From GCA-002780795 sp964545385 (GTDB taxonomy: Bacteria; Patescibacteriota; Microgenomatia; UBA1406; GWC2-37-13): a stretch of DNA of 14,192 nucleotides. Below are positions 12,861 to 14,192 of the stretch, in pieces (positions within the stretch are counted from its first letter, which is position 1; each line of letters opens with the position of its first letter). The position numbers and the translations under genes are program-made. Under the pieces are notes generated by a model that saw only the letters and a list, made by a program, of their open reading frames with translations, ran no database searches and was not told the DNA's origin. The stretch lies in NCBI GenBank assembly GCA_964545385.1, contig CAZJFG010000018.1, positions 1 through 14,192 on the forward strand. Direction: 5' to 3'.

Positions 12861-13754
12861 ATGTCAATATACAGGCAAATTTCCGCTAATAAATGGCGGA
12901 CAATAGTTATTTTTTTGGTTTTTATTGCCATCACTGCCGGTTTTTTTTATTTTATAGGCGGTTTTTTTGGCAATGGTAATGGATATCTGATCGCCGGAAT
13001 TATTTTTTCATTGACATCAACCATAGGCAGTTATTTTTATTCGGATAAAATTGTTCTCTTTTCGGTTGGTGCAAAACCGGCAAATAAAAAAGAGTATTTT
13101 GATTTTTACACGGTTTGCGAAAATTTATCAATAGCGGCAGGACTGCCCAAACCTAAAATTTATGTGATTGAAGATGAGGCACCAAACGCTTTTGCTACAG
13201 GTCGGGATCCAAAGCATGCTGTCATCTGTGCAACAACAGGCTTGTTAAGTCGTCTTGATCGGTCGGAGATTGAAGGAGTGGTTGCTCATGAGCTTTCTCA
13301 TATAAAAAATTATGATATATTGCTTGCTTCGGTTGTTGCCGTACTGGTTGGTATGATTTCTCTTGTTTCCGATTGGATCATGAGAAATTTTTGGTGGTCT
13401 GGTTTTGATCGGGACGATGACAACAATAGGAACCCTCTTATGGCTATTTTTGTCATAGTTGTCCTTATTCTTACTCCCATTGTTGCCACATTGATTCAAT
13501 TGGCCATTTCAAGAAAACGCGAGTTTTTAGCCGATGCTACGGCTGCCCTTTTGACACGGTATCCGCAAGGACTTGCCCGTGCCTTGGAAAAAATTGCGGA
13601 CTATCCTATATCTATGCGGACCGCAAGTACAGCTACCGCTCATCTATTTATAAGTAATCCGTTTAAAAAAACTAGGAAAGCCTCCTGGTTTCTTACGCTT
13701 TTCAATACTCACCCGCCAATTGAAGAACGTATTAGAATTTTAAGAAACATGTAA
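12861..13754 (+). CDS. htpX: HtpX-type M48 membrane zinc metalloprotease
   Basis: A 297-residue M48 family protease that should cleave damaged membrane proteins at the cytoplasmic face. The zinc site is complete: HELSH at 143-147 (H143, E144, H147) and the third ligand E221 in REFLAD (220-225). Membrane segments lie near 12-34, 41-60, 152-175 and 193-216, with the active site between the second and third. NAFATGRDPKHAVICATTGL (109-128) and the C-terminal NTHPPIEERI match HtpX well. An Asp/Asn-rich loop (FDRDDDNNRN, 182-191) lies between the last two helices. Full length for the family. The start at 12861 is 2 nt after the lemA stop, and the stop is 3 nt before asnB, which supports one transcript. 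No obvious oddities. Confidence 0.95.
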   Translation: MSIYRQISANKWRTIVIFLVFIAITAGFFYFIGGFFGNGNGYLIAGIIFSLTSTIGSYFYSDKIVLFSVGAKPANKKEYFDFYTVCENLSIAAGLPKPKIYVIEDEAPNAFATGRDPKHAVICATTGLLSRLDRSEIEGVVAHELSHIKNYDILLASVVAVLVGMISLVSDWIMRNFWWSGFDRDDDNNRNPLMAIFVIVVLILTPIVATLIQLAISRKREFLADATAALLTRYPQGLARALEKIADYPISMRTASTATAHLFISNPFKKTRKASWFLTLFNTHPPIEERIRILRNM

Positions 13755-13757
13755 TTT

Positions 13758-14192
13758 ATGTGCGGCATTGCCGGGATATATGGTTTCCGTGACGATAATC
13801 TGTTGAATGAATTTTCCGAAAAACTTAAACACCGCGGCCCTGATGGGCTTGGAACCTTCATCTCTGAAAAGATAAGCCTTTTAAACAGGAGGCTCGCAAT
13901 CATAGATATAAAAAATGGTGATCAACCGATTTTCAATGAAGACAAAACGGTTGTTGTTGTTTACAACGGCGAGATCTACAATTTTTCCGAACTTAGATTC
14001 ACGCTCGAGAAATTTGGTCACGTTTTTAAAACACAGTCTGATACCGAGGTAATTGTCCATGGATATGAACAGTGGGGAAAGGATTGTTTTGACCGCTTAA
14101 ACGGCATGTTTGCTATTGGTTTATGCGATAAAAAGCGTGATAAACTTATTTTGGTCCGTGATCATTTTGGTATAAAACCGCTTTATTACTCT
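13758..14192 (+). CDS. asnB: Glutamine-hydrolysing asparagine synthase, N-terminal part (cut by window edge)
   Basis: The first 145 codons are present and the gene runs past the window. This is the class II glutaminase domain: MCGIAGIYGF with the nucleophile Cys2, HRGPDG (25-30), NRRLAIID (43-50), YNGEIYN (69-75) for glutamine binding, and SDTEVI and VRDHFGIKPLYY near the end. The enzyme makes asparagine from aspartate, ATP and glutamine. The synthase domain lies beyond the edge. AsnB-like proteins near glycan operons sometimes modify surface sugars or lipids by amidation, so a role other than asparagine synthesis is possible. The start is 3 nt after the htpX stop. Confidence 0.92.
   Translation, partial: MCGIAGIYGFRDDNLLNEFSEKLKHRGPDGLGTFISEKISLLNRRLAIIDIKNGDQPIFNEDKTVVVVYNGEIYNFSELRFTLEKFGHVFKTQSDTEVIVHGYEQWGKDCFDRLNGMFAIGLCDKKRDKLILVRDHFGIKPLYYS

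Noticed and set aside
13245..13499. Minus-strand frame of 84 codons opposite htpX
   Set aside because: Lies fully inside htpX with its catalytic motif; a shadow.

Overview
The window is AT-rich bacterial DNA, almost fully coding, with short and often overlapping genes. The mix suggests a small-genome bacterium, most likely of the Candidate Phyla Radiation (Patescibacteria, Microgenomates-like): compact glycosyltransferases (GTs), small single-pass surface proteins with Ig-like or LysM domains, a lemA-htpX pair, and tRNA genes without an encoded CCA. This placement is inferred from gene style, not from a marker gene. The genetic code looks standard: at least six intact genes end in TGA and tryptophan is written TGG.

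Layout. (1) 1-704, minus strand: the N-terminal part of a secreted protein, with a good promoter and a 20-bp palindrome just upstream. (2) 705-1442: a long non-coding or degraded stretch with a doubtful small ORF, a foldable element and one copy of a 22-bp repeat. (3) 1443-7893, plus strand: six genes that all overlap their neighbours, namely a GT2, a GT2 fused to a Wzx-like flippase, two GT4 enzymes, a second GT2 and a Wzy/WaaL-like membrane protein. They look like a surface-glycan assembly operon. No initiating sugar-phosphate transferase is visible, so the first step must be encoded elsewhere. (4) 7874-8661, minus strand: tRNA-Thr(CGT) followed after 10 nt by a membrane-anchored Ig-like protein. 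(5) 8662-11546: an accessory stretch between two tRNA genes. It holds an inverted copy of the 22-bp repeat, a decayed GT-C glycosyltransferase, a small gene broken by an in-frame TGA, a DUF3800 gene, a terminator and a P-loop kinase. (6) 11067-12211, minus strand: LysM protein, tRNA-Gly(CCC), P-loop kinase, tightly packed. (7) 12310-14192, plus strand: lemA, htpX and the start of asnB, with gaps of 2-3 nt.

How they fit together. Most of the window serves the cell envelope: glycan synthesis and export, anchored surface proteins, a peptidoglycan-type LysM protein and a membrane quality-control protease. The clearest unusual points are the GT2-flippase fusion, the shared shortening of the sugar-transferase folds, the inverted 22-bp repeats around the glycan segment, the very tight tRNA-CDS junctions, and the DUF3800 operon whose first gene carries an in-frame TGA. 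I see no CRISPR array, rRNA gene, intact insertion sequence or replication origin.
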